NCBI GenBank assembly: GCA_963749575.1
Contig: CAVVNM010000022.1
Span: forward strand, 620,001-684,000
Reading direction: 5' to 3'
Length of the DNA: 64,000 bases
From: JAMXLO01 sp963749575
GTDB taxonomy: Bacteria > Pseudomonadota > Alphaproteobacteria > Acetobacterales > Acetobacteraceae
The notes under the pieces were generated by a model. The model searched no databases, was not told where the DNA came from, and saw only the letters and a program-made list of their open reading frames with translations. The position numbers were made by a program, and so were the translations under genes. This document shows positions 28,201 through 37,431 of the stretch, piece by piece. How positions within the stretch are numbered: position 1 is the first letter of the stretch; the number at the start of each line of letters is the position of its first letter.

Positions 28201-30591
28201 ATGATCGAGCAACGCTCAGAAGGCACCCACAGCACCAATATCGGCATCATCAACGGCCAGGTGACGATCAACCAACAGGACCCGGCCGCGCTTGCGGCAA
28301 TGGCGAGGATCTTCGCCGACCAGATGTCCGCGACCACCGAGGCCAAGGCGAGGGCGGAAGCGAGGGCGACCGATTTGGCGGCAAAGCTTGGCTTTACCAC
28401 CTCGGCGGTCACCGAGTTCTTGCGCATCCTTGGTCAGCAGGATGTGCGCGAGGACACGATCAACGAGCAGTTGGTACAGATGGCTACGCATTTTGCGCAG
28501 GCGCAGGACGAGCTGGAGACGCTCGACCCGGATGACCCGCGCGCGGCGGAGCTGGCCGGCCAGGCAAAGCGGGCGCTGGACGCCGGTCGGCTGACGGAGG
28601 CCGACAACCTCCTGGACCAGGCCAAGGAGATCGAGCTGGCGGCTTACCGTCAGGCGCAAGAGTTGCGGAAGAAGGCGCAGGAGGCCGACGATCGGCACAC
28701 GCTGGGCGCCGCCAGGCTACTGTCCAGTCGGGGCAACGTGGCGTTGACCCAGCTGGCTTACCTGGCAGCTGCGGAGAAATTCCGTCAGGCCAGTGATCTG
28801 CTGACGGGCGCCCATCCGATCGAGCGAGGCGATTACCTGTACCGTCAGGGCGATGCGCTGTACAGACAGGGGAATGAATACGGCGACAACGCAGCCCTGC
28901 TCGGCGCCGTCGCAGCATTCCGCAACGCGCAGCAGGAATGGACCCGCGATCGGGTGCCGCTCGACTGGGCGAAGGCGCAGAGCTACCTCGGCAACGCGCT
29001 GACAAGGCTGGGAGAGCGCGCAAGCGGGACGGCGCATCTGCATGAGGCGGTTTCCGCACTGCGCGCAGCGTTGGAGGTAACGACACGCGACCTGGTGCCG
29101 CTTGACTGGGCGCGGACGCAGACCCGGCTGGCGGATGTGTTCGAGCTGCTGGGCGAACGCGACGACAAGACTGCGCGCTTGCTTGAGGCGGTCGCGGGTT
29201 ATCGTGTGGGCCTTGAGGAACTCAGACGTGATAGCGTTCCGCTGGACTGGGCGTGGACGCAGACCCTGCTTGGCAACGCTCTGGAACAGTTGGGCGAGCG
29301 CGAGAGCGGTACCGAGCATCTGCGCCAAGCGGTCACTGCCTACCGCGCAGCGCTGGAAGAGAGTACGCGGGAGCGGCAGCCGCTCTACTGGGCTGCGACA
29401 CAGAATGCTCTCGGCGTTGCGCTCGAGAAGCTAGGCGAGCGCGAGAACGGCACGGTGCGTCTCGAGGAGGCGGTCGCAGTACTACACGCGGCGCTCATGG
29501 AACGGACACGCGGACGATTGCCGTTGAAATGGGCATGGACCGAGGCCAATCTCGGCAATGCGCTCGAGAAGCTTGGCGAGCGCGAGAGTGGCACGGAGCA
29601 TCTCGAGGAAGCGGTTGTCGCCTATCGCGCGGCGATGGAGGAGATGACGCGAGACCGTGCGCCGCTAGATTGGGCGACGATGCAGAGCGACCTGGGCGCC
29701 GCACTGCAGAAACTCGGTGAGCGCGATAGCGGCACGGCGCAACTGGAGGAGGCTATCACAACCTACCACGCGGCGTTGGAGGAGATGACGCGCGCTAAGA
29801 TGCCGCTGCAATGGGCGCGGACACAGACCAACCTCGGCAACGCACTCTGGGTTCTGAGTACGCGCGGAGGTGATACGGAGCGCCTACAAAAGACGGTCGC
29901 GGCCTATCGGGCGGCGCTGTCGGAACTGACGCGCGAGCGGGTGCCACTTGACTGGGCAATGACGCAGTCCAGCCTTGGTATCGCGCTTACGACCCTGGGT
30001 GTGCGCGAAAGCGGTACAGTACGACTACAGGAGGCGGTCGCGGCATTCAACGCGGCGTTCGAGGAACTGACGCGTGAGAGGATGCCGGACGCCTGGGCGC
30101 GAACGCAAAACAACCTTGCTCTCGCGTTGTGGATGATCGGTCTGCGCGAGACCAGTACCGACAGTCTGGAAGCCGCGGCCGCGGCGTTCCGGCGAGTATT
30201 GCAGGAATGGACGCGCGATCGCAGCCCGCTCGACTGGGCGCATATACAGCACAACCTCGGCCTTACGCTCTGGACGATCGGAACGAGAGAGGTTGGGACG
30301 GCGCGACTGGAGGAGGCGGTTGCGGCATTTCGCGAATCGCTGGAGGAAAGGTCACGCGAGCGGGCGCCGCTTGACTGGGCCACCACGGTGGGCGCGCAAG
30401 GCGTCACTCTATTGCTGATCGCCCAACGCACCGATGATGCGACCACAGCGAACACGGCGACCCAACAGATCGAGGTCGCATCGCAGACGCTGCGTGACGG
30501 CGGGAACGCTGTAGGGGCCGAATACTATCACGAGCAACTGGCGAAGGCACATGCGTTGACCGATGAGTTGAGCGGCCACATTACTCACTAG
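28201..30591 (+). CDS. Tetratricopeptide-like protein with about 11 repeats of 47 residues
   Basis: Read from ATG 28201, a 796-residue protein; an in-frame start at 27949 would add 84 residues with one hydrophobic segment. Residues 1-240 are helical and charged, with a short glycine/asparagine strand (STNIGIINGQVTINQ). Then about eleven repeats of roughly 141 bases follow, each built on the pattern PLDWAxTQxNLGNALxxLGE then GTxxLEEAVAAYRAALEE, a TPR/kinesin-light-chain-like scaffold. No enzymatic or NTPase domain is seen. The stop TAG lies inside the CTAG target duplicated by the adjoining IS, and the pre-insertion sequence also reads TAG there, so the protein is probably complete. Partner unknown. 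Confidence 0.85.
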   Translation: MIEQRSEGTHSTNIGIINGQVTINQQDPAALAAMARIFADQMSATTEAKARAEARATDLAAKLGFTTSAVTEFLRILGQQDVREDTINEQLVQMATHFAQAQDELETLDPDDPRAAELAGQAKRALDAGRLTEADNLLDQAKEIELAAYRQAQELRKKAQEADDRHTLGAARLLSSRGNVALTQLAYLAAAEKFRQASDLLTGAHPIERGDYLYRQGDALYRQGNEYGDNAALLGAVAAFRNAQQEWTRDRVPLDWAKAQSYLGNALTRLGERASGTAHLHEAVSALRAALEVTTRDLVPLDWARTQTRLADVFELLGERDDKTARLLEAVAGYRVGLEELRRDSVPLDWAWTQTLLGNALEQLGERESGTEHLRQAVTAYRAALEESTRERQPLYWAATQNALGVALEKLGERENGTVRLEEAVAVLHAALMERTRGRLPLKWAWTEANLGNALEKLGERESGTEHLEEAVVAYRAAMEEMTRDRAPLDWATMQSDLGAALQKLGERDSGTAQLEEAITTYHAALEEMTRAKMPLQWARTQTNLGNALWVLSTRGGDTERLQKTVAAYRAALSELTRERVPLDWAMTQSSLGIALTTLGVRESGTVRLQEAVAAFNAAFEELTRERMPDAWARTQNNLALALWMIGLRETSTDSLEAAAAAFRRVLQEWTRDRSPLDWAHIQHNLGLTLWTIGTREVGTARLEEAVAAFRESLEERSRERAPLDWATTVGAQGVTLLLIAQRTDDATTANTATQQIEVASQTLRDGGNAVGAEYYHEQLAKAHALTDELSGHITH

Positions 30592-31359
30592 GCTGTGTGG
30601 ACGGATTAATAACCAGCATTAGCCCGCATGCAAAACTGATGATTGCCGAGTAGCTGGTGTCGGTCTTTTCACAGCGCATGGCGACGCGTTTGAACCGCTT
30701 GAGCTTGCCGATCGTCTGTTCGATGCGGGCCCGGAGTTTATAGAGACGCTTGGGAAAGAAGCGGCCTCGCTGCTTGGAGTTTTCACGACGAGGGATCACC
30801 GGTGTGATGCCACGTGAGAGCGCGGCGGCGCGATTTGCAGCGCTGTCATATCCTTTGTCGGTCACTGCGATGCGCGGGCGGGTGTCCGGGCCGATGTCGA
30901 GCGAGGTCTCGAACTGCGTGCTGTCGCTGACTTCGCCACCGGTCAGGTGGAAGTCGAGAGGATGGCCGTCGAGATCGGTCTTGAGGTGGATTTTGGTCGA
31001 GAAGCCACCACGCGATCGGCCGAGTGCCTGATGCTGCTGCCCCCTTTTGCACCAGCGGCCGAGACGTGAGCGCGCGCCGTCGTGCTATCGAAGAACTGCA
31101 TCAAATGCGCCGTCTCACTGCATTCCGCGAGTATCTGAAAGAACGCCTCGAAGACGCCAGACCGGCTGAGGCGCCAGAACCGCTTCCATACGCTGTTCCA
31201 GTTGCCAAATTCATTTGGCAACGCTCGCCAGGTAATACTGTGGACCGTGAAATAGTGGATCGCCTCCAGGAATTTACGGTCGTCGTGCCCGGGCTCTTCC
31301 CGGCTCGACTGCACCGCGTCGAACACTTCAAGTACGATCAGCCAATCCCGCTCTGTCAT
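30581..31359 (-). CDS. IS5-family transposase, two overlapping frames
   Basis: The first frame starts MTERDWLIVLEVFDAVQSS (31359) and continues through RALPNEFGNWNSVWKRFWR to AGAKGG. The second frame continues GRSRGGFSTKIHLKTDLDG to DKGYDSAANRAAALSRGI and ARIEQTIGKLKRFKR, the DDE C-terminal part. The switch occurs near 31,040 at an AAAAGGGGG run, which could be a programmed -1 slip as in related elements, or decay. The second frame has no stop inside the element: it ends at 30581 in flanking DNA, 11 bases beyond the IS boundary. Confidence 0.82.
30588..30591. repeat. CTAG target copy 1 of 3
   Basis: CTAG also occurs at 31466-31469 and 32925-32928. The three copies bracket the IS5- and IS701-type elements, as expected if the second element used the duplicated site of the first. 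Confidence 0.8.
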
Positions 31360-31465
31360 TCCGGTAAGCATGTCCGGCTCCCTGATGCCGGTCACGCAGT
31401 GATTCGAATAAGTCCCGATTCGGGAATCCGTCAGAAATGCATGCCAGGGATTCCGTCCACACAGC
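30592..31465 (-). mobile_element. IS5-family element (IS427/IS1031-like), 874 bp
   Basis: The ends are inverted copies of gctgtgtggacgga, flanked by CTAG on both sides (30588-30591 and 31466-31469). The two-phase transposase reading occupies the interior. Length and target fit the IS427-like group of IS5. Confidence 0.88.
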
Positions 31466-31469
31466 CTAG

Positions 31470-32924
31470 CACTACTTTGGCAGAATTTGTCACTGGGTTA
31501 CGCTGAGCTGAACCATTCGCGACAATGCGGGCATCGCTGGAGTGGCGCGCGAGTGAGGTGAGCGATGATGAGATGACGCACTGCTGGTAAGCTTGGCTGT
31601 GGCGGTGGTCCATCAATTCTTTTTTCCCCGCCTCGCGACTGCGAGGCGACGATGCTGCAGGAAGGCGTAGGCAATCATCGTCATGAGGGCATGGCGGTGG
31701 AGGCCATGCCAGGATCGTCCTTCGAAGTGATCGAGACCGAGTTCTTCCTTCAGTTGCTGATGGGCCTGCTCGCAGATCCAGCGCGCCTTGATCGTGCGAG
31801 CGAGCACTTTGATCGGCGTGCCTATCGGCAGGTTTGAGAGGTAGTATTTGCGTTCGCCGCTGGCGCGACGTTCCCCGATCAACCAAACCTCGTCGCCAGG
31901 CATGTGCTGGGCACCCCTATCGCGAATGCGCTGCGGCGGCCCATCGGCGACCCGCACACGCACGGCGGCGAAGCGTGCCGATAGTCGGCCTTTGGTGCCA
32001 CGGCGCCAGCTGACCGAGCGCCATGATGTGCCCGTAAGCATCGCCTCCGCCGAGACCGACTTGCTGTCGGGAATGTGTCGCTGTCGTGGGCGGCCGCGAC
32101 CTGCAACGGGGAAGATCAGGGCCACATCGCCTCGATAGACCTTCTGATGCCGCGGTATGCCGACGGCCCATTTCAAACCGCGCTCGCTAAGCTCGTGCCG
32201 GAACGGCGCACTCAGGCCGTAACCCGCATCAGCCAGAACGCATCCGAAGCGTACACCGGCAGCTTTCACCCGGTCGATCTCGTCAATCGCGATCTCAGGC
32301 TTGCTCCGGAACGTCTGCCGATCCGCTGGAACCGCCACTCTCGCCATGCGAACAGGATCACTCGTCCAACTCTCTGGCAGAAACAGGCGCAAGCCAACCA
32401 TCACCGGCACTTCGCCGCCCGCCAGCGTTGCTGAGACCAACGTCTGGCAATTGGCCGTCTTGCCCAGAACCGAGGCATATTGCGCAGCAACGCCAACCGA
32501 ATGGCTGCCCTTCTTCGGCAGCGCCGTGTCATCGATCACCAACACGGCGTCATCACCGCCGACCAGTCGGTCCGCCTGGATGAGAAGCTCTGCTTCCAGC
32601 GGTGCCGCATCCCAAACTCCAGCCGCCACGAAATGATGCAACTGATCATACTCGCCCGGCACCAGCCGCTCCGCCATCGGTTGAATGCTCTTCCGCTCGC
32701 CCGGCCCGATCAGTCCTGCAATATAGAGCGGGCACATCCGCCGCCGGGCCTTGTGCTCCAGGCGGGCCAGAAATGGCCCCAGCCAGTGTTCAAGTTCCTC
32801 GCTCCAACCGAACTCCGTGACCACCGCGATCGGCCTCCAATAAGCCGATCCCCCAGGAATCACCGATTTGCCGATTCGGGAATCCCAAAAGCGATGTCAT
32901 TACCTAAATTCTGCCAAAGTAGTG
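31470..32924 (-). mobile_element. IS701-family element, 1,455 bp
   Basis: The terminal inverted repeats are cactactttggcagaattt at 31470-31488 and its complement at 32906-32924. CTAG flanks both sides, a 4-bp duplication usual for IS701. One intact transposase is inside. It abuts the IS5 element with only the shared CTAG between them. Confidence 0.88.
31613..32863 (-). CDS. IS701-family transposase
   Basis: A 416-residue DDE transposase. Family features are LYIAGLIGPGERKSIQPMAE, the catalytic-region VLVIDDTALPKKGSHSVGVA (about residues 108-127), GKTANCQTLVSATLA, VLADAGYGLSAPFR (second Asp) and WICEQAHQQLKEELGLDHFE with the Glu. The frame is complete within the terminal repeats. A 135-base fragment of a close relative lies at about 46,815. 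Confidence 0.9.
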   Translation of the reverse strand: MIPGGSAYWRPIAVVTEFGWSEELEHWLGPFLARLEHKARRRMCPLYIAGLIGPGERKSIQPMAERLVPGEYDQLHHFVAAGVWDAAPLEAELLIQADRLVGGDDAVLVIDDTALPKKGSHSVGVAAQYASVLGKTANCQTLVSATLAGGEVPVMVGLRLFLPESWTSDPVRMARVAVPADRQTFRSKPEIAIDEIDRVKAAGVRFGCVLADAGYGLSAPFRHELSERGLKWAVGIPRHQKVYRGDVALIFPVAGRGRPRQRHIPDSKSVSAEAMLTGTSWRSVSWRRGTKGRLSARFAAVRVRVADGPPQRIRDRGAQHMPGDEVWLIGERRASGERKYYLSNLPIGTPIKVLARTIKARWICEQAHQQLKEELGLDHFEGRSWHGLHRHALMTMIAYAFLQHRRLAVARRGKKN

Positions 32925-32928
32925 CTAG

Positions 32929-33217
32929 TTGCCCATGGCTTTGGTGGAATCGATGAGTCGCCGCGGCAGTCCTTACGACAACGCCAAGGCAGAAAGCTTC
33001 ATGAAGTCGCTGAAGGTCGAGGCCGTCTACCTGGCGGCCTACGAGACGTTCGAAGATGTCACTGCCGACCCTCCCCGCTTCATCGACGACGTAAGCGTCT
33101 GCATTCCGCACTCGGCTATCTCCGCCCTGTGCAATTCGAGGATCAACACGCCCAGCAAGGGGTCAAAGCTGCGGCTTGATCGTGTCCACCCCCAGGGGCG
33201 CACTCCAATCGGGGGTC
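32929..33217 (+). pseudogene. IS3-family transposase C-terminal remnant
   Basis: Reads MSRRGSPYDNAKAESFMKSL and VYLAAYETFEDVTAD, then, after a frame change, RLHSALGYLRPVQFEDQHAQ with a stop at 33179. The sequence gcgcactccaatcgggggtc just after it is an IS3-type terminal repeat. The left part of the element is missing. It abuts the IS701 target copy on one side and truncates the regulator gene on the other. Confidence 0.8.
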
Positions 33218-33817
33218 GTTATTGCAAGCGAGCTCACACCACTGGATGCCGTCCGGATAGGCGGAGCCAATCGCATTCGTGACCGCGGTCACCACAGTCG
33301 TCTTGCCTATGCCACCCGGTGCGACGAGGGTGACGAACTGCCGCTGCTGCAGAAGCGCGCTGATTATGACAATAATCTTGATGCGGCCGATGATGCGGGC
33401 CTACGGCAGCGGCAGGGTAGCCAGTCGGACACGCGAGGTAGCCATAGGCAACAACGGCGCCGGCTCGCTCGCAAGCGGACCCACGAACCGGTAACCTCGA
33501 TCAGGAACTGTCACAAGATACGGCTGACTATCCCGGCTATCGCCAAGTGTACGGCGCAACAGCGAGACGTGAACGCGCAGGTTAATATCGTCGACCTTCG
33601 TGTTCGGCCAGGCACGCATGATCAGGTCATCGCGGCTGATGACGCGGCCAGGCCGTTCGACCAGCGTGAGGAGGACGTCCATTGCACGGTTGCTGATCGG
33701 CACCGGTCTGGCGCCGTCGAGCAGCAGGCGCTGCGATTTGAGCAGCCGGTGGGTTCCGAAGCGCATGGCCGTGCTGCTCAAGCCATTTTCGTTTGAGAGG
33801 CTATCCCTCTCAGTCAT
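33218..33817 (-). pseudogene. Winged-helix/ATPase transcriptional regulator, truncated
   Basis: From ATG 33817 the N-terminal 120 residues form an OmpR/CadC-type winged helix: RLLLDGARPVPISNRAMDVL, then RPGRVISRDDLIMRAWPNTK and YLVTVPDRGYRFVGPLASEP. After LPLP an in-frame TAG (33399-33401) interrupts. The same frame continues as ARIIGR through FVTLVAPGGIGKTTVVTAVT, a Walker A P-loop, and is cut off at the IS3 remnant. Full-length relatives are around 900 residues with an NB-ARC-like ATPase and helical repeats, so most of the gene is gone. Confidence 0.78.
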
Positions 33818-34417
33818 GCCAGCCTATCTGCGCCGCGGACCAGTAGAGGAACGGTCGGGTGACCGGTCCGGACGTAACGTAATGAAATCTGACGGGTTTG
33901 CAACGCGGCGGACTGTAAAGGTACAAATCACTGTTGCGATCGGCGTGAGGAGGGGCACCTGCCAGGAACAGGAGCTCAGGCAATATCCCACAGGGGTTAA
34001 CTCACGCTTGGACTGCCGCTTATGGCAGCTTTGCCCGCGAACCTGGGCGGCAGGGAGGCCACTATGATCGACGCAGCGGCGCACGGTAGTATACGGACCC
34101 TTTCACGTGACGACATGATCAGCTCACGGGTTGCCCGCACAGGACATGTGCGGGTCAAATTCCCGCGTTGCAGGACCAGGTCGACAGGTACAGTCGAGCG
34201 TCACGGGAGGTCTCACTCATATGGATGCGGGAAAAGGCAGCAACGTGCCGATCACTATGGCCGGATAGCATGCCGCCAGTTTAGCACCGAGTAGGGCTAA
34301 ATTCTGGTTCTTTCGCGACGGAGTAGACTCTAAGAGAGAAGTAACCGGCAAGGGTGCGTATGACTGCCCGGCGTCTTCGTCGATCCGGCGTTCCTGTCAC
34401 CAAGTGCGAAGCAGGCG
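33818..34417. other. Gap between the regulator remnant and the AraC-type gene
   Basis: Six hundred bases without a supportable gene. A small tRNA T-arm-like hairpin (gcgggtcaaattcccgc, 34150-34166) is present, but no acceptor or anticodon arm could be fitted around it. Confidence 0.4.
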
Positions 34418-34933
34418 TTGGCCGAGCCGATTGTCGGCTTTTCCCAAAATGCGCTTCGGCGGGCATTCGACGAACTGGCGGGAGAACTGGCGGAACCCCA
34501 CGAAGTGCTTCCGATGTTCACCGAGGGCCGGGCAACGCAGGCTCTGGCCTACGTGGCACGCGCGTTCAGGACCCCAGAACCCTGTCGAGTGGCATCGCGG
34601 ACCAGTCTGGCGCCTCGGCAACTGCGTCGCGCGATGGAAGTGTTGCGAGCAGATCTGTCGGAACATTCGCCGCTGCGGCGTATCGCCAAGGCGTGCAAGT
34701 TGTCTGTCAGTCATTTTGCGCGGGCATTCAAGACGTCTACCGGCGCTCCACCGCATCGATGGCTCCTGATGGTGCGAGTCGAAATGGCACGAGAGCTCCT
34801 GGTACGATCGCCGACGCCACTGGTTGAAATCGTTGGCCTTTGCGGCTTTGCGGATCAATGTCATTTCGCTCGGGTATTCGCGTGTGTCATGGGTATCAGC
34901 CCCGATACATGGCGGCGCGAGCATCATATTTAG
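34418..34933 (+). CDS. AraC-family DNA-binding domain protein, N-terminally short
   Basis: A 171-residue protein from TTG 34418 that has only the C-terminal part of an AraC regulator. The two helix-turn-helix units are HSPLRRIAKACKLSVSHFAR and PLVEIVGLCGFADQCHFARV, followed by GISPDTWRR. The same frame is open for about 15 codons upstream (VFVDPAFLSPSAKQ) to a TGA with no better start. AraC proteins usually have about 300 residues, so the sensor domain is mostly missing; it may be a remnant or a constitutive binder. It converges on a lipoprotein gene. Confidence 0.7.
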   Translation: MAEPIVGFSQNALRRAFDELAGELAEPHEVLPMFTEGRATQALAYVARAFRTPEPCRVASRTSLAPRQLRRAMEVLRADLSEHSPLRRIAKACKLSVSHFARAFKTSTGAPPHRWLLMVRVEMARELLVRSPTPLVEIVGLCGFADQCHFARVFACVMGISPDTWRREHHI

Positions 34934-34961
34934 CTGTTGCCCGCCTGATCGCGCTTTACGT

Positions 34962-35474
34962 TTAGGTTCCGACGCGCTGAAGGTTCAGCATATATGTGCA
35001 ACCAGGATGACCGATGCGACCGCTGACATCGATCTGTCCACGGAAGGTATCTCCCTCAAACTGACCAATGATCCAGTCGCGACGGGAGACCATCTGCAAG
35101 CCGTTGTCAGCGTCGATGGTGCCACGGAACCCTCCGAAGCGTACAGAATCGCCCCGAACGTGAAAGCCGGACACCTGCTGGGTCTGGATACACAAGCCAC
35201 CGCCCGTATCGAGTGGCACGGCAGTACCCACATAGGTGCCGTCACGGCTGACTGGCTGCGCAGTCTTCGGCGACGCGGAGTTTTCCAGACCTGGTGGCGG
35301 TCCGACGGTAGCGCCCAGCATCGCCGGTGCGGGTGAAAAGAGCGGTCTTGGGCCAGCCGCCGTGTCGAGTATTACCGCCGGCGCTTGCAATCCATTGTTC
35401 CCGGAGCAGCCCAGGAGCAGCAGGCACAGTACGGCAAGACCGGATCGTAGGCTGGCGTTGATCAACCCCGCCAT
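34962..35474 (-). CDS. Lipoprotein, paralogue of its upstream neighbour
   Basis: From ATG 35474, 170 residues beginning MAGLINASLRSGLAVLCLLL and reaching the lipobox LLGC at about residue 23. The mature part contains DGTYVGTAVPLDTGGGLC, FRGTIDADNGLQMVSR and FEGDTFRGQIDVSGRI before CTYMLNLQRV. This layout (DGxYxG, cysteine, then short glycine-marked strands and a terminal cysteine) matches the next gene, so the two are probably duplicates forming a small beta fold. Earlier in-frame starts exist. Function unknown. Confidence 0.68.
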   Translation of the reverse strand: MAGLINASLRSGLAVLCLLLLGCSGNNGLQAPAVILDTAAGPRPLFSPAPAMLGATVGPPPGLENSASPKTAQPVSRDGTYVGTAVPLDTGGGLCIQTQQVSGFHVRGDSVRFGGFRGTIDADNGLQMVSRRDWIIGQFEGDTFRGQIDVSGRIGHPGCTYMLNLQRVGT

Positions 35475-35523
35475 GTCACTTGCCCGACGCCGGACTGCAT
35501 CCCGCATTGTCGACATGGTCCGA

Positions 35524-35982
35524 CTACAAAGTGCCCGAATTGTCGGCTTCAAACTTGTAACTGCAGGCATCACCGACCACTTGGCCCTGCATGTGTCCCT
35601 GACCCACCGTCCCGCTGATGGACGCCGGACCTGATTGCACCTGGAAGGAGCCGTGCGGCGCAATCACGACGTCGAACGAACGTCGTGGTTCCCACGGTAC
35701 CTGTGGCTGATTGAGAACATAGCGAAATGCGCCATTTTTCACCTGCAAATTCGCCGTATCCGGACCGCAGGACATTGCCGCGCCGCTGACGAGTAGCGCA
35801 ATCCCGTTGTAGCTCCCGTCGATTGGATCCACTCGTGGCGGTGGCGATGCTACAGCTACCGTGTGCATACGCGCTTGCGAGGGGTCTGCGCATCCGAGCA
35901 CGAGTGCGCAGACACCGAGCATAATTGCACCGGCAGACGGGCAGGGCAAGAACTCCGCTGCGAGACAGAAACTGTATATCAT
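35524..35982 (-). CDS. Lipoprotein, paralogue of its downstream neighbour
   Basis: A 152-residue protein with signal peptide and lipobox ALVLGC (Cys31). The mature region has DGSYNGIALLVSGAAMSCG, then SFDVVIAPHGSFQVQSG, ISGTVGQGHMQGQVVGDACS and a short C-terminus. The DGSYNG start, SGTVGQGHMQGQV core and terminal cysteine parallel the downstream lipoprotein 49 bases away on the same strand. It probably resides in the outer membrane, with two cysteines available for a disulfide. Unknown function. Confidence 0.7.
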   Translation of the reverse strand: MIYSFCLAAEFLPCPSAGAIMLGVCALVLGCADPSQARMHTVAVASPPPRVDPIDGSYNGIALLVSGAAMSCGPDTANLQVKNGAFRYVLNQPQVPWEPRRSFDVVIAPHGSFQVQSGPASISGTVGQGHMQGQVVGDACSYKFEADNSGTL

Positions 35983-36017
35983 CGCAGCAATATAACGAAG
36001 TGGCGCGTCTCAGGCAA

Positions 36018-36032
36018 GATTGCCATCGATGG
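36018..36032. repeat. 15-bp target duplication of the ISNCY element, left copy
   Basis: gattgccatcgatgg, identical to 39473-39487 on the far side of the element. Long duplications of this size are known for the IS1202 group of ISNCY. Confidence 0.8.
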
Positions 36033-37386
36033 GTGTCGGTAGCAGACGATATGACCGGTTTAGGTAGCACACGAACTGTCCGGTAGCGGGTTCCCAACCG
36101 GGAGGTTGGGAGGATGCGCCGGACGGAAGCCCGACAGGGTGTTCGTATGCTGAAGTTCATGGACGTGTTCGGTCGCTGGGAGGCGTCGGAGTTGAGCCGG
36201 CTGGATGCGGCGGAATTGCTGGGGATGGGGGAGCGGACATTCCGTCGCTGGTGCCGCCGTTACGAGGAGGACGGCGAAGCCGGCCTGCTGGATCGTCGGA
36301 TCGGCAAGGCGTCGGGCAAGCGAGTTCCGGTCGATCGGAGCGAACAGGTGGAGGCGTTGTACCGGACGCGCTACCAGGGGTTCACCGCGCGCCATTTCCA
36401 CGAGCACCTTGTGCGGGACCACCAGTTCGCCTGGAGCTACAGCTGGACCAAGGCGTTCTTGCAAAGCCGGAACCTGCTGTCGAAGGCGGCGCGGCGAGGC
36501 GCGCACCGGCGCAAGCGGCCGCGTCGTCCCCTGTCGGGAATGATGCTGCATCAAGACGCATCGCGGCATGGGTGGCTGGCGAAACAGCCGCCGCTCGATC
36601 TGGTGGTGACGATGGACGACGCGACGAGCGGGATGTATTCGGCGTTGCTGGTTGAGGAAGAAGGCACGGCTTCGACGTTCCGGGCGCTGTTAGAGGTGTT
36701 CGGGCGGCACGGCCTGCCGCTGAGCCTGTATACCGATCGCGGCAGCCATTACTTTCACACGGCCGAAGCGGGCGGCAAGGTGGATCGTGGCCAGCCGACG
36801 CAGGTCGGCCGCGCACTTTCGCATCTGGGCGTCGAGCACATTGCGGCGTATTCGCCGCAGGCCCGTGGCCGCTCGGAGCGTCTGTTCCAGACCTTGCAGG
36901 ATCGGCTGCCGAAGGAACTGTCGCTGGCGGGCATCACAACGATGGATGAAGCCAACGCCTGGCTGCGCGCCACTTATATACCGGCACACAATGCACGGTT
37001 CGCGGTGACGGCGGAGCAGGAGGGCAGCGCGTTCGTCGCGGTGCCAGCGCTGGATCTGACGGAGGTCCTGTGCGTGCAGGAAGAGCGTGTGGTCGGCAAC
37101 GACAACTGTGTGTCGTTCCTGAACCGCAGGCTACAGATACCGGAGAGCCCGCTGCGTCCACACTTTGTCAGGGCGACGGTGAAGGTGCACCAATATCCAA
37201 GTGGCGCGCTGGCGATTTTCCATGGCCGGCGTTGCCTGGGCCGTTACGACAGCGCGGGCGTCGCGATCGGCGAGCCCCGTGCGGACGACAGCGCGAGCGA
37301 AGCCGTCGTTGCGTCCCGCCATCAGGCTCGCGCCGGGCTCAGGGCCGTCAATCGGGATAGGGGGGCATCTCGCGATGCCGCCCCTC

Positions 37387-37422
37387 CCACACCACCGGGC
37401 ATACGGGTCCGTACCACGGCGG
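37387..37422 (-). ncRNA. Group II intron domain V (catalytic hairpin)
   Basis: On the minus strand, CCGCCGTGGTACGG and CCGTATGCCCGGTGGTGTGG can fold into the short two-part hairpin of domain V. It is located just downstream of the maturase stop and before the terminal domain VI hairpin. Confidence 0.72.
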
Positions 37423-37431
37423 TTCGGCGGA

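Noticed and set aside
28201..30591. TPR protein as part of a STAND- or NLR-like defence system
   Set aside because: No NTPase, TIR, protease or nuclease domain in the protein and no partner gene next to it; the neighbours are insertion sequences.
33218..33400. P-loop fragment as an antiviral ATPase
   Set aside because: It is fused in frame to an OmpR-type winged helix, the layout of a transcriptional regulator, and is truncated.
34150..34166. tRNA T-arm-like hairpin
   Set aside because: No matching acceptor or anticodon stem could be found within tRNA distance.
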